DNA of 64,000 bases from Prionace glauca (GCA_037974335.1 CM075729.1:131258312-131322311); one strand, 5' to 3'. Counted from the first letter of the stretch, positions 12,201 through 21,282 are shown. Notes: generated by a model from the sequence alone, not told the origin. Program-made: numbers and translations.

Positions 12201-15200
12201 GAAATCAATAGTGAATTTTGGAATAAAACAGAAAGACAAAGTGCTGCAAAGGTTCTACGGATGTGGCAGTGTCAGTGGCAAGAGGGAGTGGGAAAGATAG
12301 TAAGGTGTAAAACTCTCATTAATACTCCCATTACCAATCCCTTTCCCTCCCTGCACCGAGTGGTGCATAAGGCAGACTTGCTCCTGTTTCTAAAGCTAGT
12401 AATTCCCAAGACAAGTGGCTAGTCTGTTGCCGGGGGCTGCTAGTTTGAGAGACACCATCCGCATCAGAATGACTCGCCTGTTCTTACCGTCAGACACCGG
12501 CCTGTTTGGAAGGATTTACAGGTTGACACTCAACCTGTTTGACCACGTTATGATTGCGGGGTTGGGACTTGAACTCGGAGCCTCTAGCTCAGAGGCAGGG
12601 ACACTACCCACTGTGCCACATGGCTTCCTCATTCCCGTTTGTTCAATGATATCTTTGTCATGTAACCTCGCCGCCCTCTAACCTATCCCTGACCTTCTCT
12701 TTCACAGCCTCACCCCTGAATCACCAGCAGAAACCCCGTCACATTTCTACTTGTCCCCACTTCCAAAAGGGGAGCCTTGTTGGGGTTAAAATATTGGGCA
12801 GAATTCTACGCTTCTCTTGGGCGAGTCAGGAAATTTCCACCCAAGGTCAATGGAAGTTTCCGTCATCGGATCCTCGGCAGCTCTGATTCCATGGTGGAAG
12901 AGGTGGTCGGGTTCCAAACGTTAATTCTACTTTTTCTCTCCTCTGTTTTGTTCATTTCAGATCTCCAGCGTTCGCAGTATTTTGTTTTTGTTCTGGAATA
13001 GTAGAGAATAAGTAAATATGATCAATAAGCTTACACTGAAGAGATCTAAAGCAGTAATTGAGTCTAATATGTTGCTCTCAGTTGTAGTCTCTGAGACTGA
13101 CTGTGGAGCTGGCTTATTCCAACTCACTGGGCGGGATTTCTGCCCAAAAACCGGAAAATCCCTCCCAAAATCAACGGATCTTTGCATTGTCCGCACCCCC
13201 CACCCCTCTGCTAAATTTCCCATGGCCCGTGGGACAGGAAAACACCTCCCCATTGGGTTTAAGCCTGTCACTCGTAAGGGCCTCCGATATTAGAACTCTT
13301 TAGAATTCACAGCCGCGATTCTCCCAGAATCGCTGACCTGGCGGGAAAGCTGTTCTAGATCCCGACTGTTCTGTCAGTTCAGCTTCTCACCCGGATCTCC
13401 GCACTCTGTGCGTTGCAGAGGTCCGAGTCGTAAATCTCATTAAAAAACCCCAGGCAAGGGCGTCCTCTTCACACTGGAGTCTGCAACTCTGCTCTCGCGC
13501 AGTGCCCCCGATCTATCAGACCGACCCGGGACCCCCACAGTGCTGCCCATCCTTCCCCCTCCATAGCCCGATTGCTGCCCCCCACAACAACTCCCGGGCC
13601 AGTCCTGACCCCCCCCCCCCCCAATCCAGAATGCCCCAAAGTCCAGTACAATCCCCCCAGCAGTGGTGATCTCCCCCATCCTCTCACCCTGGCAAACCTC
13701 CCCACAACTTCTCCCTAGGGTCAGGTTCCACCTCGCCCCCCCCCCCCCCCCCCACTGATTGATGCCTGATAGGCAGTGCCCAGGTGCCCCCCCTACGGAT
13801 GGGCACTTTGCCCCCTGGCAGTGCCAGGGACACAGGCTGGCACTGCCAGGGTACCCATGCCAAGGGGGCACCACCATCCCCCGCTGCCCGACCCCCTGAG
13901 AGGCCCCGATCGCCCCCCCCCCCCCCCTTCATTCCGATGGGGCCTCCCACCAGTTCCCTGAACATGAGGATCTACTCTACACCCCACCAGGATGAAGTAT
14001 TCCTGGCGGGACGGGTGATCCAGTCGGGACTGGTAGGTTCCCAGTAATCACATTCAAACTGCATTGAAAACATATAAAAACAGATTCAAATAATTTCCCT
14101 GCCTTCCCCACGGGTGGCGTGGTTTGACTGGCGACAGTTCTCTGGCTCTGGGAGAGGTGTATGCATTCCCGGTGCACGCGGAAATCCTGGGACAAGGCCG
14201 ACAACTCCCACTGCGACCCGATAGAAAAGTTGTGTGTCAAAATGGGAGAATCGAGGCCCACATTCCATTCCAATCTCAAAAGCTTTGCTTTAAAGAACAC
14301 TGCATTGAAACAAACTGAACTGGGGCCAGAAGAGGCAATGGCCTCATGGGAGGAAACCGGGTGCTCCGGTTTCCTCCCACATCCCAAAAATGTGCTTTTA
14401 GGCTGATTGATTGGGTAACAAATTGTCCCTATATTGGACCTCCCTGATCCTCACACATTAGGCATAGACTAGAGTCATGAATAGGTCACTGACCATGGGA
14501 CGGCGGCGCGGGCTCGTTGGGCCGAAGGGCCTGTTTCCCGTGCTGTTTTGTTCTTTGTTCTTTGTTCTTTGTTCTATTGTCACTAGACTGGTGATCCAGA
14601 GGCCCAGGGTAATGCTTTGGGGACCCGGGTTCGAATCCCATCACGGCAGATGGTGAAATTTGAAATTAATAAAGCACTAGAATTAAATTAATTCCTAATC
14701 ACCATGAAGCTATTGCCAATGGTCAGAAAAATCCATCTGATTGCCTAACGTTCTTTAGGGAAGGAAATCTGCCGTCCTTACCCGGTCTGGCCTACACGTG
14801 ACTCCAGAGCCACGGCCATTGTCATCAGGGGTGGGTAATAAATGCTGCCCCAGCAAGCGGTGCCCACATCTCACAAATAAGTGAAAAGAAATACCCCACA
14901 GCAATGAGGCTGAATCTGAAGTGGTTGAGCGAGCCAATCAGCTCAGGGGGCAATAAGGGATGGGTAATAAACCGGTAGGCCCGCCAGCAATGCCCACATC
15001 CTGTAAATTAACTTAAAAAGACTAAAGGTTTGATTCTGGGATTCACAGAATCGCCACACTGCAGAAGGAGGCCATTCGGCCCATTGAGTCTGCACTGACA
15101 TCAATCCCAAGCCTTATCCCTGTAATCCCACATGCTTGCCCCACTAATCCCTCTAAGATACGCATCCCGGGACTCTAAGGGGCAATTTAGCATGGCCAAT

Positions 15201-15964
15201 GCAACTAACATGGGGGGGGGGGGGGGGGGACACTGGGAGGAAACCCACGCAGACACGGGGAGAATGTGCAAGCTCCACACAGACCCAAGCCGGGAATCGA
15301 ACCCGGGTTCCTGGCTCTGTGAGGCTGCAGTGCTAACCACCGTGTCGCCCGCATGATGAGCTCTAACCTTTCTGTGATTAAGTAATTCACGTGTCAGTCT
15401 CTCGCTCTCTCCATTCCAGCTCCCAGATGCCTGACTCTGGATCCAAACACAGCGCATTCCTGGCTGATCCTCTCCGATGACCTGACCAGCGTGAGATACG
15501 GAGACCGAGGGCAGCTGCTTCCCGAGACGCCGGAGAGGTTCTACCCGTGCGTGTGCGTCCTGGCCTCCGAGGGGTTCATGTCGGGGAAGCACTACTGGGA
15601 GGTGGAGGTGGGGGAGAGCACCGAATGGGACCTGGGGGTGGTGGCAGAGTCTATCAACAGGAAGGGGGACATCACGGCCACGCCGGAAGCCGGCTACTGG
15701 ATCGTGTGGCTGAGGAGGAGCGAGTACAAAGCGGGAACGCTGCCGCGCACCATCCTGACCATCAGCATCAAGCCCCGCAAGATCGGGGTCTACTTGGACT
15801 ACGAAGAGGGGCAAGTGTCGTTTTACAATGCGGACAACATGCTCCACCTCCACACTTTCAACGACATCTTCACGGAACGCCTTTATCCCTTCTTCAGTCC
15901 CTGCCTGAACAGTCAGGGAGAGAACTCCCAACCGCTAAAGATCTGCACCGTCAAAGGTCATTAA
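3186..15964 (+). CDS. TRIM-A: TRIM/B30.2 gene lacking its RING exon in this window
   Basis: Spliced gene of the NF7/TRIM39/zinc-binding-protein-A33 type. Visible exons are 3186-3278, 3375-3608, 6654-6676, 6779-6885 and 15420-15964. They join in phase (0,0,2,1) into 333 codons plus stop, all with AG acceptors and GT donors. The order is coiled coil (exons 2-3), a 23-nt micro-exon, a linker exon with GPLQY, and PRY/SPRY. Family members are E3 ubiquitin ligases in which the coiled coil dimerises and B30.2 binds the target. The RING/B-box exon expected before 3186 is not seen in 1-3185, so it lies upstream of the window or has been lost. Intron 3 begins with a tandem repeat that copies the splice donor, and intron 5 (8.5 kb) is full of SINEs. 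The reading frame is intact, so the visible part looks functional. Ortholog identity is not certain, hence no symbol. Confidence 0.85.
3375..3608 (+). CDS. TRIM-A exon 3, main coiled-coil exon
   Basis: Exactly 234 nt (78 codons), the usual size of this exon in TRIM genes. It reads from [20 protein letters not shown] to INFLE with strong heptad character. The acceptor is TGTAG and the donor is GAG/GTACAAG. The donor lies at the start of a tandem repeat that carries further copies of the same GAGGTACAAG sequence (see repeat at 3603-3860). Confidence 0.9.
3603..3860 (+). repeat. Minisatellite of ~54 bp spanning the exon 3 splice donor
   Basis: About five units of the form TTGGAGGTACAAGGGGGG ... 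GTGTTATACTCAATCGTGC, one of them shortened. The first unit contains the true exon 3/intron 3 junction, so later units repeat the last exon bases and the GT donor at about 3663, 3705, 3760 and 3815. The unit is purine-rich on the + strand. Confidence 0.9.
4057..4361 (-). mobile_element. HE1-like SINE, type 1
   Basis: Full-length reverse copy: TTTATTTATTAGTGTTACAA tail, GGGAGGAAACCGGGGCACCC body, GGGAATCGAACCCGGG B box, CCACTGTGCCACCATGCC head. Confidence 0.85.
4362..4708 (+). mobile_element. SINE family B with a LINE tail fragment inside
   Basis: A second tRNA-derived SINE: CTATAATCCAGAGCCC, B-box-like GGTTCAAACCCC, and CCAGTCTGGCCTACATCTGA. Interrupted at about 4538-4640 by a minus CR1-like tail (AGGAAATAGGAGCAGGAGGA ... 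TTATGATCATGGCTGA). Confidence 0.7.
4712..5162 (-). mobile_element. HE1-like SINE, type 2, with ~4-unit 52-bp array
   Basis: Type-2 tail at left (CAGAAGGAGGCCATTCAGCC), 52-bp units at 4845-5045, then body and head (GGGAATCGAACTCGGG). The expansion lies inside an otherwise normal SINE. Confidence 0.85.
5167..5247 (-). mobile_element. SINE family B fragment
   Basis: GGCGTCACTGGCTGGGCCAG ... AACTGCCCCTTGAACTA, interrupted by the next SINE at 5249. Confidence 0.6.
5249..6292 (+). mobile_element. HE1-like SINE, type 2, expanded to ~1 kb
   Basis: Head GGCAGCACGGTAGCACAGTG, B box GGTTCGATTCTC, body, then about 14 units of 52 bp (5430-6170), and tail ATGGCCTCCTTCTGCACGGT AGGAATTC. Higher-order structure shows: a block with ATGATGTACAAGTTAGG recurs at 5570 and 5725. 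Confidence 0.88.
6293..6653. other. TRIM-A intron 3, end
   Basis: No repeat or gene recognised in these 360 bp. A pyrimidine-rich stretch (ATTTTACCTTCAG) before 6654 serves the micro-exon acceptor. Confidence 0.5.
6654..6676 (+). CDS. TRIM-A exon 4, 23-nt micro-exon
   Basis: Exactly 23 nt, between TACCTTCAG and GTAATAGG, coding EEACGQT plus two bases of the next codon. The length and phase are diagnostic of this TRIM class, and the same exon is found in TRIM-B and TRIM-C. The first base of exon 5 completes a serine codon. Confidence 0.85.
6779..6885 (+). CDS. TRIM-A exon 5, linker exon
   Basis: 107 nt after a 102-bp intron, acceptor TTATCAG and donor GTAAGA. It codes EDTHGILTSG then LPLGMFKGPLQYTIWRQM, and GPLQY/W is the hallmark of the exon before PRY/SPRY. 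It ends in phase 1, leaving a G that the CT at the start of the SPRY exon completes to alanine. Confidence 0.88.
6941..7175 (-). mobile_element. SINE family B
   Basis: GGACCAGCACTTAATGCCC, GGAGTCACATGTAGGCCAGA and CTGGGTAAGGATGGCAGATT are its conserved blocks; the tRNA-like head was replaced by the SINE at 7177. Confidence 0.7.
7177..8176 (+). mobile_element. HE1-like SINE, type 2, with ~13-unit array
   Basis: Head GGTGGCACGGTGGCACAGTA, body GGTGCTCCGGTTTCTTCTGA, array 7330-8030, tail ATGGCCTCCTTCTGCACTGT AGGGATTCTATGATTCTA. Confidence 0.88.
8513..8992 (+). mobile_element. Type-1 SINE remnant split by a type-2 SINE
   Basis: Type-1 body at 8513-8548 (CTCAGTCCGAAAGACACGCT) and tail at 8868-8992 (CACAGTAACTTCATTGCAGC). 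The type-2 copy 8549-8867 separates them in opposite orientation. Confidence 0.65.
8549..8867 (-). mobile_element. HE1-like SINE, type 2, unexpanded
   Basis: Full reverse copy from tail (CTGAAAGAGGCCATTCGGCC) to head (GAGGCAGCAGTGCTAACCAC). It keeps a single 52-bp segment, the ancestral state from which the arrays grew. Confidence 0.85.
8993..9393. other. TRIM-A intron 5, unassigned
   Basis: No repeat or gene recognised; AT-rich. Confidence 0.4.
9394..9728 (-). mobile_element. HE1-like SINE, type 2, young subfamily
   Basis: CAGGACACTAAGGGGCAATT and GAAGCAGCAGTGCTAACCCA place it with the copies at 44756, 48342 and 49408. Confidence 0.85.
9893..10413 (-). mobile_element. HE1-like SINE, type 2, ~8-unit array, head lost
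   Basis: Type-2 tail (CAGAAAGAGGTCATTCAGCC) and 52-bp units to 10413. Body and tRNA head are missing, so the array ends abruptly. Confidence 0.8.
10482..10735 (-). mobile_element. CR1-like LINE (family B), 3' fragment
   Basis: AAGAACATAAGAACATAAGA tail, CCTTCGAGCCTGCCCCGCCA, ending at TTTGAGTGAAGAA. Confidence 0.85.
10736..10935 (-). mobile_element. Rex1-like LINE, linker between endonuclease and RT
   Basis: The - strand reads KAREARYNLRRSIKDAKRQY and LPDELNAF, as in the region before RT of Rex1/L2-like LINEs. Confidence 0.65.
10936..11578 (+). mobile_element. L2/CR1-like LINE split by a CR1-A copy
   Basis: Parts 10936-11141 and 11494-11578 (TTACACTAGTT... GAAATGTTCAAAATCATGAG) belong to one plus-strand LINE. 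The gap holds a minus CR1-A copy. Confidence 0.7.
11142..11493 (-). mobile_element. CR1-like LINE (family A), 3' end
   Basis: CATAGAACATTACAGTGCAG tail at left; codes [20 protein letters not shown] on the - strand. Nested in the LINE above. Confidence 0.85.
11580..11790 (-). mobile_element. SINE fragments
   Basis: An HE1-like body fragment (11580-11735) followed by a family B tail (GGATGGATAATACATGCTGG). Confidence 0.6.
11791..12519. other. TRIM-A intron 5, unassigned
   Basis: No gene or clear repeat seen. Confidence 0.4.
12520..12630 (-). mobile_element. tRNA-like SINE head
   Basis: Reverse strand has GTGGCACAGTGGGTAGTGTC and GAGTTCAAGTCCCAA, A- and B-box-like; the same family as 366-450. 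Confidence 0.5.
12780..13299. repeat. Fragments of dispersed elasmobranch repeats
   Basis: GGCAGAATTCTACGCTTCTC with CACCCAAGGTCAATGGAA recurs at 57600-57670, and CCAGCGTTCGCAGTATTTTG (12965) is a common short repeat. Family unknown. Confidence 0.4.
13300..14060. repeat. GC-rich segment with poly-C tracts
   Basis: Poly-C runs at 13611-13622, 13737-13753 and 13914-13927 and a CTGGCAGTGCCAGGG imperfect palindrome (about 13816). Open frames here are low-complexity. Probably a dispersed repeat of unknown family. Confidence 0.45.
14366..14570 (+). mobile_element. SINE/LINE tail fragment
   Basis: CCGGTTTCCTCCCACATCCC at left, and GGGCCGAAGGGCCTGTTTCC followed by four TTTGTTC repeats at right. Confidence 0.5.
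14573..14885 (+). mobile_element. SINE family B, near full length
   Basis: Best example: CACTAGACTGGTGATCCAGA head, B box GGGTTCGAATCCC, CTTACCCGGTCTGGCCTACA, GGGTAATAAATGCTG tail. A further tail fragment lies at 14950-15010. Confidence 0.8.
15040..15357 (-). mobile_element. HE1-like SINE, type 2, next to the SPRY acceptor
   Basis: Full reverse copy. An 18-bp poly-G run at 15212-15229 replaces part of the body. Confidence 0.85.
15420..15964 (+). CDS. TRIM-A exon 6, PRY/SPRY (B30.2) domain
   Basis: 545 nt after acceptor CCATTCCAG, open to TAA at 15962-15964. It begins PRCLTLDPNTAHSW and carries all three B30.2 signatures: LDP in [19 protein letters not shown], and [17 protein letters not shown]. 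The usual C-terminal LYPFFSPC segment follows. Length and motifs are those of a full domain, and no break is seen. A SINE ends about 65 bp before the acceptor. The closest relative in the window is the TRIM-B SPRY exon at 29794-30341, which shares long identical stretches. Confidence 0.95.
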
Positions 15965-16159
15965 TCAGCACACACCGCGTTTCTCCTCCTTCCCCTTTCT
16001 GTTCAAACGCTGCCCTTAAATTCTTATCGCCCGATGGACAGCTGCAGGACTGACCCCCAGAATGGAAAGACAGCGATAAGAATGGAAAGTGCAAATACTG
16101 GTCTGAACTGTTTCTTATTCCCCCGCTTTCCTGTTTTGTTCCAGCCTGACAAAACATGC

Positions 16160-17890
16160 TGGCAGAGCGGGTTAGCGCTGCTGCCTCACAGCGCCAGGGA
16201 TCCGGGTTCAATTCCCGGCTTGGGTCACTGCCTGTGTGGGTGGAGTATGCACATCCCCGTCCCCTCATGTCTGCGTGTGTTTCCTCCAAAGATGTGCAGG
16301 TTAGGTGGATTGGCCATGCTAAATTGTCCCTTAGTGTCCAAAGATGTGCAGGTTAGGGGGATTGGCCATGCTAAATTGTCCCTTAGTGTCCAAAGATGTG
16401 CAGGTTAGGTGGATTGGCCATGATAAATTGTCCCTTAGTGTCCAAAGATGTGCAGGTTAGGTGGATTGGCCGTGCTAAATTGTCCCTTAGTGTCCAAAGA
16501 TGTGCAGGTTAGGTGGATTGGCCACGCTAAATTGTCCCATAGTGTGCAAAGATGTGTAGGTTAGGTGGATTGGCCTTGCTAAATTGTCCCTTAGCGTCCA
16601 AAGGTTAGGTGGATTGGCCATGCTAAATTGCCCCTTAATGTGCAAAGATGTTCAGGTTAGGTGGATTGGCCATGTTAAATTGTCCCTTAGTGTCCAAAGA
16701 TGTGCGGGTTAGATGGATTGGCCATGCTAAATTGTCCCTTAGTGTCCAAAGATGTGCAGGTTAGGTGGATTGGCCACGCTAAATTGTCCCATAGTGTGCA
16801 AAGATGTGTAGGTTAGGTGGATTGGCCATGCTAAATTGTCCCTTAGTGTCCAAAGATTAGGTGGATTGGCCATGCTAAATTGCCCCTTAGTGTGCAAAGA
16901 TGCATAGGTTTGGTGGATTGGCCGTGCTAAATTGTCCCTTAGTGTCCAAAGATTAGGTGGATTGGCCATGCTAAATTGCCCCTTAGTGTCCAAAGATGTG
17001 TAGGTTAGGGGGATTGGCCATGCTAAATTGCCCCTTAGTGTCCAAAGATGTGCAGGTTAAATGGATTGGCCATGCTAAATTGTCCCTTAGTGTCCAAAGA
17101 TGTGCAGATCAAGTGGATTGGCCATTCTAAATTGTCCCTTAGTGTCCAAAGATGTGCAGATCAAGTGGATTGGCCATGCTAAATTATCCCTTAGCGTCCA
17201 AAGACGTGCAGGTTAGGTGGTTTGGCCATGCTAAATTGCCCCTTAGTGTCCAAAGATGTGCAGGTTAGGTGGATTGGCCATGCTAAATTGCCCCTTAGTG
17301 TCCAAACATGTTCAGGTTAGATGGATTGGCCATGCTAAATTGCCCCTTAGTGTCCAAAGATGTGCAGGTTAGGTGGATTGGCCATGCTAAATTGTCCCTT
17401 AGTGTCCAAAGATGTTCAGGTTAGATGGATTGGCCGTGCTAAATTGCCCTTTAGTGTCCAGAGATGTTCAGGTTAAATGGATTGGCCATGCTAAATTGTC
17501 CCTTAGTGTCCAAAGATGTGCAGATCAAGTGGATTGGCCATGCTAAATTGTCCCCTAGTGTCCAAAGATGTGCAGATCAAGTGGATTGGCCATGCTAAAT
17601 TGTCCCTTAGTGTCCAAAGATGTGCAGGTTAGGTGGATTGGCCGTGCTAAATTGTTCCTTAGTGTCCAAAGATTAGGTGGATTGGCCATGCTAAATTGTC
17701 CCTTAGCGTCCAAAGATTAGGTGGATTGGCCATGCTAAATTGCCCCTTTTAATTATCCCTTTTTAATGTCAGGGGGATTGTCAGGGTAAATACATGGGGA
17801 TGGGTGGGATTGTTACTGGTATAGTCTTGATGGGCTGGCTGGCCTCATTCTGCACTGTAGGGATGCGATGATTCTATGAACATGCCGTTT
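16160..17890 (+). mobile_element. HE1-like SINE, type 2, largest array (~28 units)
   Basis: Head GGCAGAGCGGGTTAGCGCTG, shortened body, then 52-bp units from about 16290 to 17760 and a type-2 tail. Variant units show higher-order order: units lacking the GTGCAGGTT part (CAAAGATTAGGTGG) at 16853, 16950, 17670 and 17714, and units with GTGCAGATCAAG at 17100, 17155, 17518 and 17570. Confidence 0.9.
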
Positions 17891-18039
17891 AATAGGGCAG
17901 GCAAGGCAGGGTACAGGATGAATGGAGAGCAGGGGGCCGTAGGCACTCACTGCTCGCTTGATTCCACACTGTCACAGCTTTCTCTCTTAAAAATCACCCG
18001 CCTCACACAAATCAAAAGCAGATCAGTGAATGTGATGGG

Positions 18040-18480
18040 GAGGTGATGGCCTCGTAGTGTTATCACTAGACTATTAACCCAGCAGTTCAGCTAATGTTCT
18101 GGGACCTGGGTTCAAATCCCATCACGGCAGATGGTGGAATTCGAATTCAATGGAAAAAAAAAAATCTGAAATTAAGAATCTACTGATGACGATGAATTGA
18201 TTGTAGGAAAAAGCCATCTGGTTCCCTTTAGGGAAGGAAATCTGCCGTCCTTACCCGGTCTGGCCTACATGTGACTCCAGAGCCATAGCAATGTAGTTGA
18301 CTCTCAACTGCCCTTCAAGGGCATCTAGGGATGGGTAATAAATGCTGGCCAACCAGTGACACCCATGTCCCATGAATGAATTTTTAAAAAGCTAAGCGCT
18401 GATAGAAGCAAGGTCTACTGCCCATCACGAATTGCCCTTGTCCCAATAAGTGAGCCATTCGATTGCCAAGATGGCGGCTA
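18040..18480 (+). mobile_element. SINE family B plus reverse fragment
   Basis: Near full length to 18386: TATCACTAGACTATTAACCC, GGGTTCAAATCCC, GGGTAATAAATGCTGGCC. A short reverse piece follows (18416-18480). Confidence 0.75.
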
Positions 18481-18570
18481 ACTGATCTGTTCCAGAGGGT
18501 AGTTAGGAGTCAGCCATGTTATTGAGAGTCTGGAGTGGCAGAGAATGAGTAGGTAGGCAAAGACTTGTAA

Positions 18571-18665
18571 CGTTGGCACGATGATACAATGGTTAGCACT
18601 GCTACCTCACAACGCCAAAGACCTAGTTTCAATTCCCAGCTTGGATCACTGTCAGTGCAGAGTCA
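18571..18665 (+). mobile_element. HE1-like SINE head only
   Basis: GGCACGATGATACAATGGTT and GTTTCAATTCCCAG; cut off at a LINE start. Confidence 0.6.
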
Positions 18666-19047
18666 GACCCCCATTTGGAGTATTGTGGGCAGTTTTGGGC
18701 CCCATATCTAAGGAAGGATGTGCTGGCCTTGGAAAGGGTCCAGGGGAGGTTCACAAGAATGATCCCTGGAATGAAGAGCTTGTATAAGGAACTCTGGCTC
18801 TCATTAAAGTTTAGAAGGATGAGGGGGGACCTTATTGAAACTTACAGGACACTGTGAGGCCTGGATAGAGTGGACTTGGAGAGGATGTTTCCACTAGCAG
18901 GAAAAACTAGAACCAGAGGGAACAACCTCAGGCTGAAGGGACGATCCTTTAAAACAGAGATGAGGAGGGATTTCTTCAGCCAGAGAGTGGGGAATCTGTG
19001 CAACTCTTTGCCACAGAGGGGGCCGGGTCACTGAGTGTCTTTATAAG
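18666..19047 (+). mobile_element. L2/CR1-like LINE, 3' part, first segment
   Basis: Reads GVLWAVLGPISKEG-type and [13 protein letters not shown] sequence in its frames. Broken at 19047 by the Penelope-like element; continues at 21144-21282. Confidence 0.75.
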
Positions 19048-20385
19048 TCATGATGTGGGTATGCCGGCGTTGGACTGGCGTAAACACAGTAAAAAGTCTG
19101 ACAACACCAGGTTTTAGTCCAACCGATTTATTTGATAATATTCTCACAAGCTTTCGAGGTTACCCTCTTCGTCAGGTGAATGGAGAGTTCTGACCTCAGA
19201 CAGACAGAGCATATTAAGCACAGACAGTTGCTGATTAGAATGCGAATCCTTACACCTAACCTGCTGTTCAAGTCTTAAAGTGGCTGATAATGTGAGTGGA
19301 AGGAGCACTGATCACAGTTTAAAGAGATGTGTATTGTCTCCAGACAGTACAGTAAGTGAGGTTTTGCAAACCCAGGCAAGTCACGGGGGTTACAGATAGT
19401 GCGACATGAACCCAAGATCCCTGTTGAGACCGTCCTCATGTGTGCGGAACTTGGCTATCAGTCTCTGTTCAGTGACTCTGCGCTGTCGTGTGTCATGAAG
19501 GCCGCCTTGGAGAATGCTTACCCGAAGGTCAGAGGCTGAATGCCCGTGACCGCTGAAGTGTTCGCCAACAGGAAGGGAACAGTCTTGCCTGGTGACTGTC
19601 GAGCGATGTTCATTCATCCGTTGTCGTAGCGTCTGCATGGTCTCCCCAATGTACCATGCTTCGGGACATCCTTTCTTGCAACGTATCAGGTAGACAATGT
19701 TGGCCGAGTTGCAAGAGTATTTACCATGTACCTGGTGGATGGTATTCTCACGTGTGATGATGGTATCCATGTCGATGATCCGGCATGTCTTGCAGAGGTT
19801 GCTGTGGCAGGGTTGTGTGGTATTGTGGTCACTGTTCTCCTGAAGGCTGGGTAGTTTGCTGCGAACAATGGTCTGTTTGAGGTTGTGTGGTTGTCTGAAA
19901 GCAAGAAGTGGGGGTGTGGGGATAGCCCTGGCGAGATGTTTGTCTTCATCAATGATATGTTGAAGACTCCGGAGAAGATGTCGTAGCTTCTCCGCTCCGG
20001 GGAAGTACTGGATGACCCTTCGTCATCCAGTACTTCATCCAGGTCTCAACAGGGATCTTGGGTTCATGTTGCACTATCTGTAACCCCCGTGACTTGCCTG
20101 GGTTTGCAAAACCTCACTTACTGTACTGTCTGGAGACAATACACATCTCTTTAAACTGTGATCAGTGCTCCTTCCACTCACATTATCAGCCACTTTAAGA
20201 CTTGAACAGCAGGTTAGGTGTAAGGATTCGCATTCTAATCAGCAACTGTCTGTGCTTAATATGCTCTGTCTGTCTGAGGTCAGAACTCTCCATTCACCTG
20301 ACGAAGAGGGTAACCTCGAAAGCTTGTGAGAATATTATCAAATAAATCGGTTGGACTAAAACCTGGTGTTGTCAGACTTTTTACT
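19048..20385 (-). mobile_element. Penelope-like retroelement with GIY-YIG nuclease and inverted terminal repeats
   Basis: The minus strand codes NIVYLIRCKKGC, AWYIGETMQTLRQRMNEHRS and VGEHFSGHGHSASDLRV (19390-19770), a GIY-YIG endonuclease of Penelope-like elements. Ends are about 335-bp inverted repeats (19086-19425 and 20040-20385, nearly identical) of the pLTR kind. It is flanked by an 11-bp target duplication, GTCTTTATAAG, at 19037-19047 and 20386-20396. The reverse transcriptase is absent, so it is a short, incomplete copy. Identity of the arms suggests it is fairly young. Confidence 0.85.
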
Positions 20386-20391
20386 GTCTTT

Positions 20392-21143
20392 ATAAGAACA
20401 TAAGAACATAAGAAATAGGAGCAGGAGTAGGCCATCTAGCCCTTCGAGCCTGCCCCGCCATTCAATAAGATCATGGCTGATCTGTCGTGGCTCAGTTCCA
20501 CATTCCCGCCCTCTCCCCATAACCCTTAATCCCCTCTCTTATCAAAAACCCATCAACCCGCTTCTTGAAAATATTTAGCGAGGCAGCCTCCACCACTTCA
20601 ACGGGCAGAGAATTCCAGAGATTCACCACCCTTTGAGTGAAGAAGTTCCTCCTCAACTCTGTTCTAAACCGCCGCCCCTTTATCTTGAGGCTGTGCCCCC
20701 TAGTCCTACTGTCTTTTTTGAGCGGGAAGAGTCTCTTCACCTCTATCCTATCCATCCCATTCATCATCTTATACGTCTCAATGAGATCTCCCCTCATTCT
20801 TCTAAACTCTAACGAGTACAAGCCTAGTTTATTCAGCATCTCCTCATAGCTCAATCCCCTCAACTCTGGTATCAGCCTAGTAAACCTCCTCTGCACTCCC
20901 TCCAGGGCCAAAATATCCTTGCGCAGGTGCGGCGCCCAAAACTGCACACAGTACTCCAGCTGCGGCCTCACCAATGCCCTATACAGCTGCAGCAAGACCT
21001 CCCTACTTTTATATTCAATCCCCCTCGCTATGAAGGCCAGCATCCCATTCGCCTTCCTGACCACCTGCTGCACCTGCAAGCTGGGTTTTTGCGATTCATG
21101 CACAAGGACCCCGAGGTCCCTCTGCACCGTCGCCTGCTGCAGT
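20392..21143 (-). mobile_element. CR1-like LINE (family B), 5'-truncated
   Basis: 211-codon open frame on the - strand: [82 protein letters not shown] thumb to C-terminus. 3' end at left beside the Penelope target duplication. Confidence 0.9.
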
Positions 21144-21282
21144 TTTAAGACAGAGATAGATAGGTTCTTGATTAATAAGGGGATCAGGGGTTATGGGTAA
21201 AAGGCAGGAGAATGGGGATGAGAAAAATATCAGCTATGATTGAATGCCGAGCAGACTCGATAGGCCTATGTCTTATGATTCT
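21144..21282 (+). mobile_element. L2/CR1-like LINE, last segment
   Basis: AAGACAGAGATAGATAGGTT to GACTCGATAGGCCTATGTC; the natural continuation of 18666-19047. Confidence 0.75.

Noticed and set aside
13440-14047. Several glycine- or proline-rich frames at 13.4-14.0 kb
   Set aside because: Low-complexity translation of poly-C and GC-rich repeat, no motif.
15101-15931. 276-codon minus-strand frame across the TRIM-A SPRY exon
   Set aside because: Shadow of the SPRY exon in a GC-rich region, continuing into a SINE.
19086-20385. Inverted repeats read as terminal repeats of a DNA transposon
   Set aside because: The internal sequence codes a GIY-YIG nuclease of Penelope-like elements and the 11-bp duplication fits that group.
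20492-21127. 211-codon frame as a host gene
   Set aside because: It is the RT C-terminal part of a CR1-like LINE, repeated nearly unchanged at 37835-38446.
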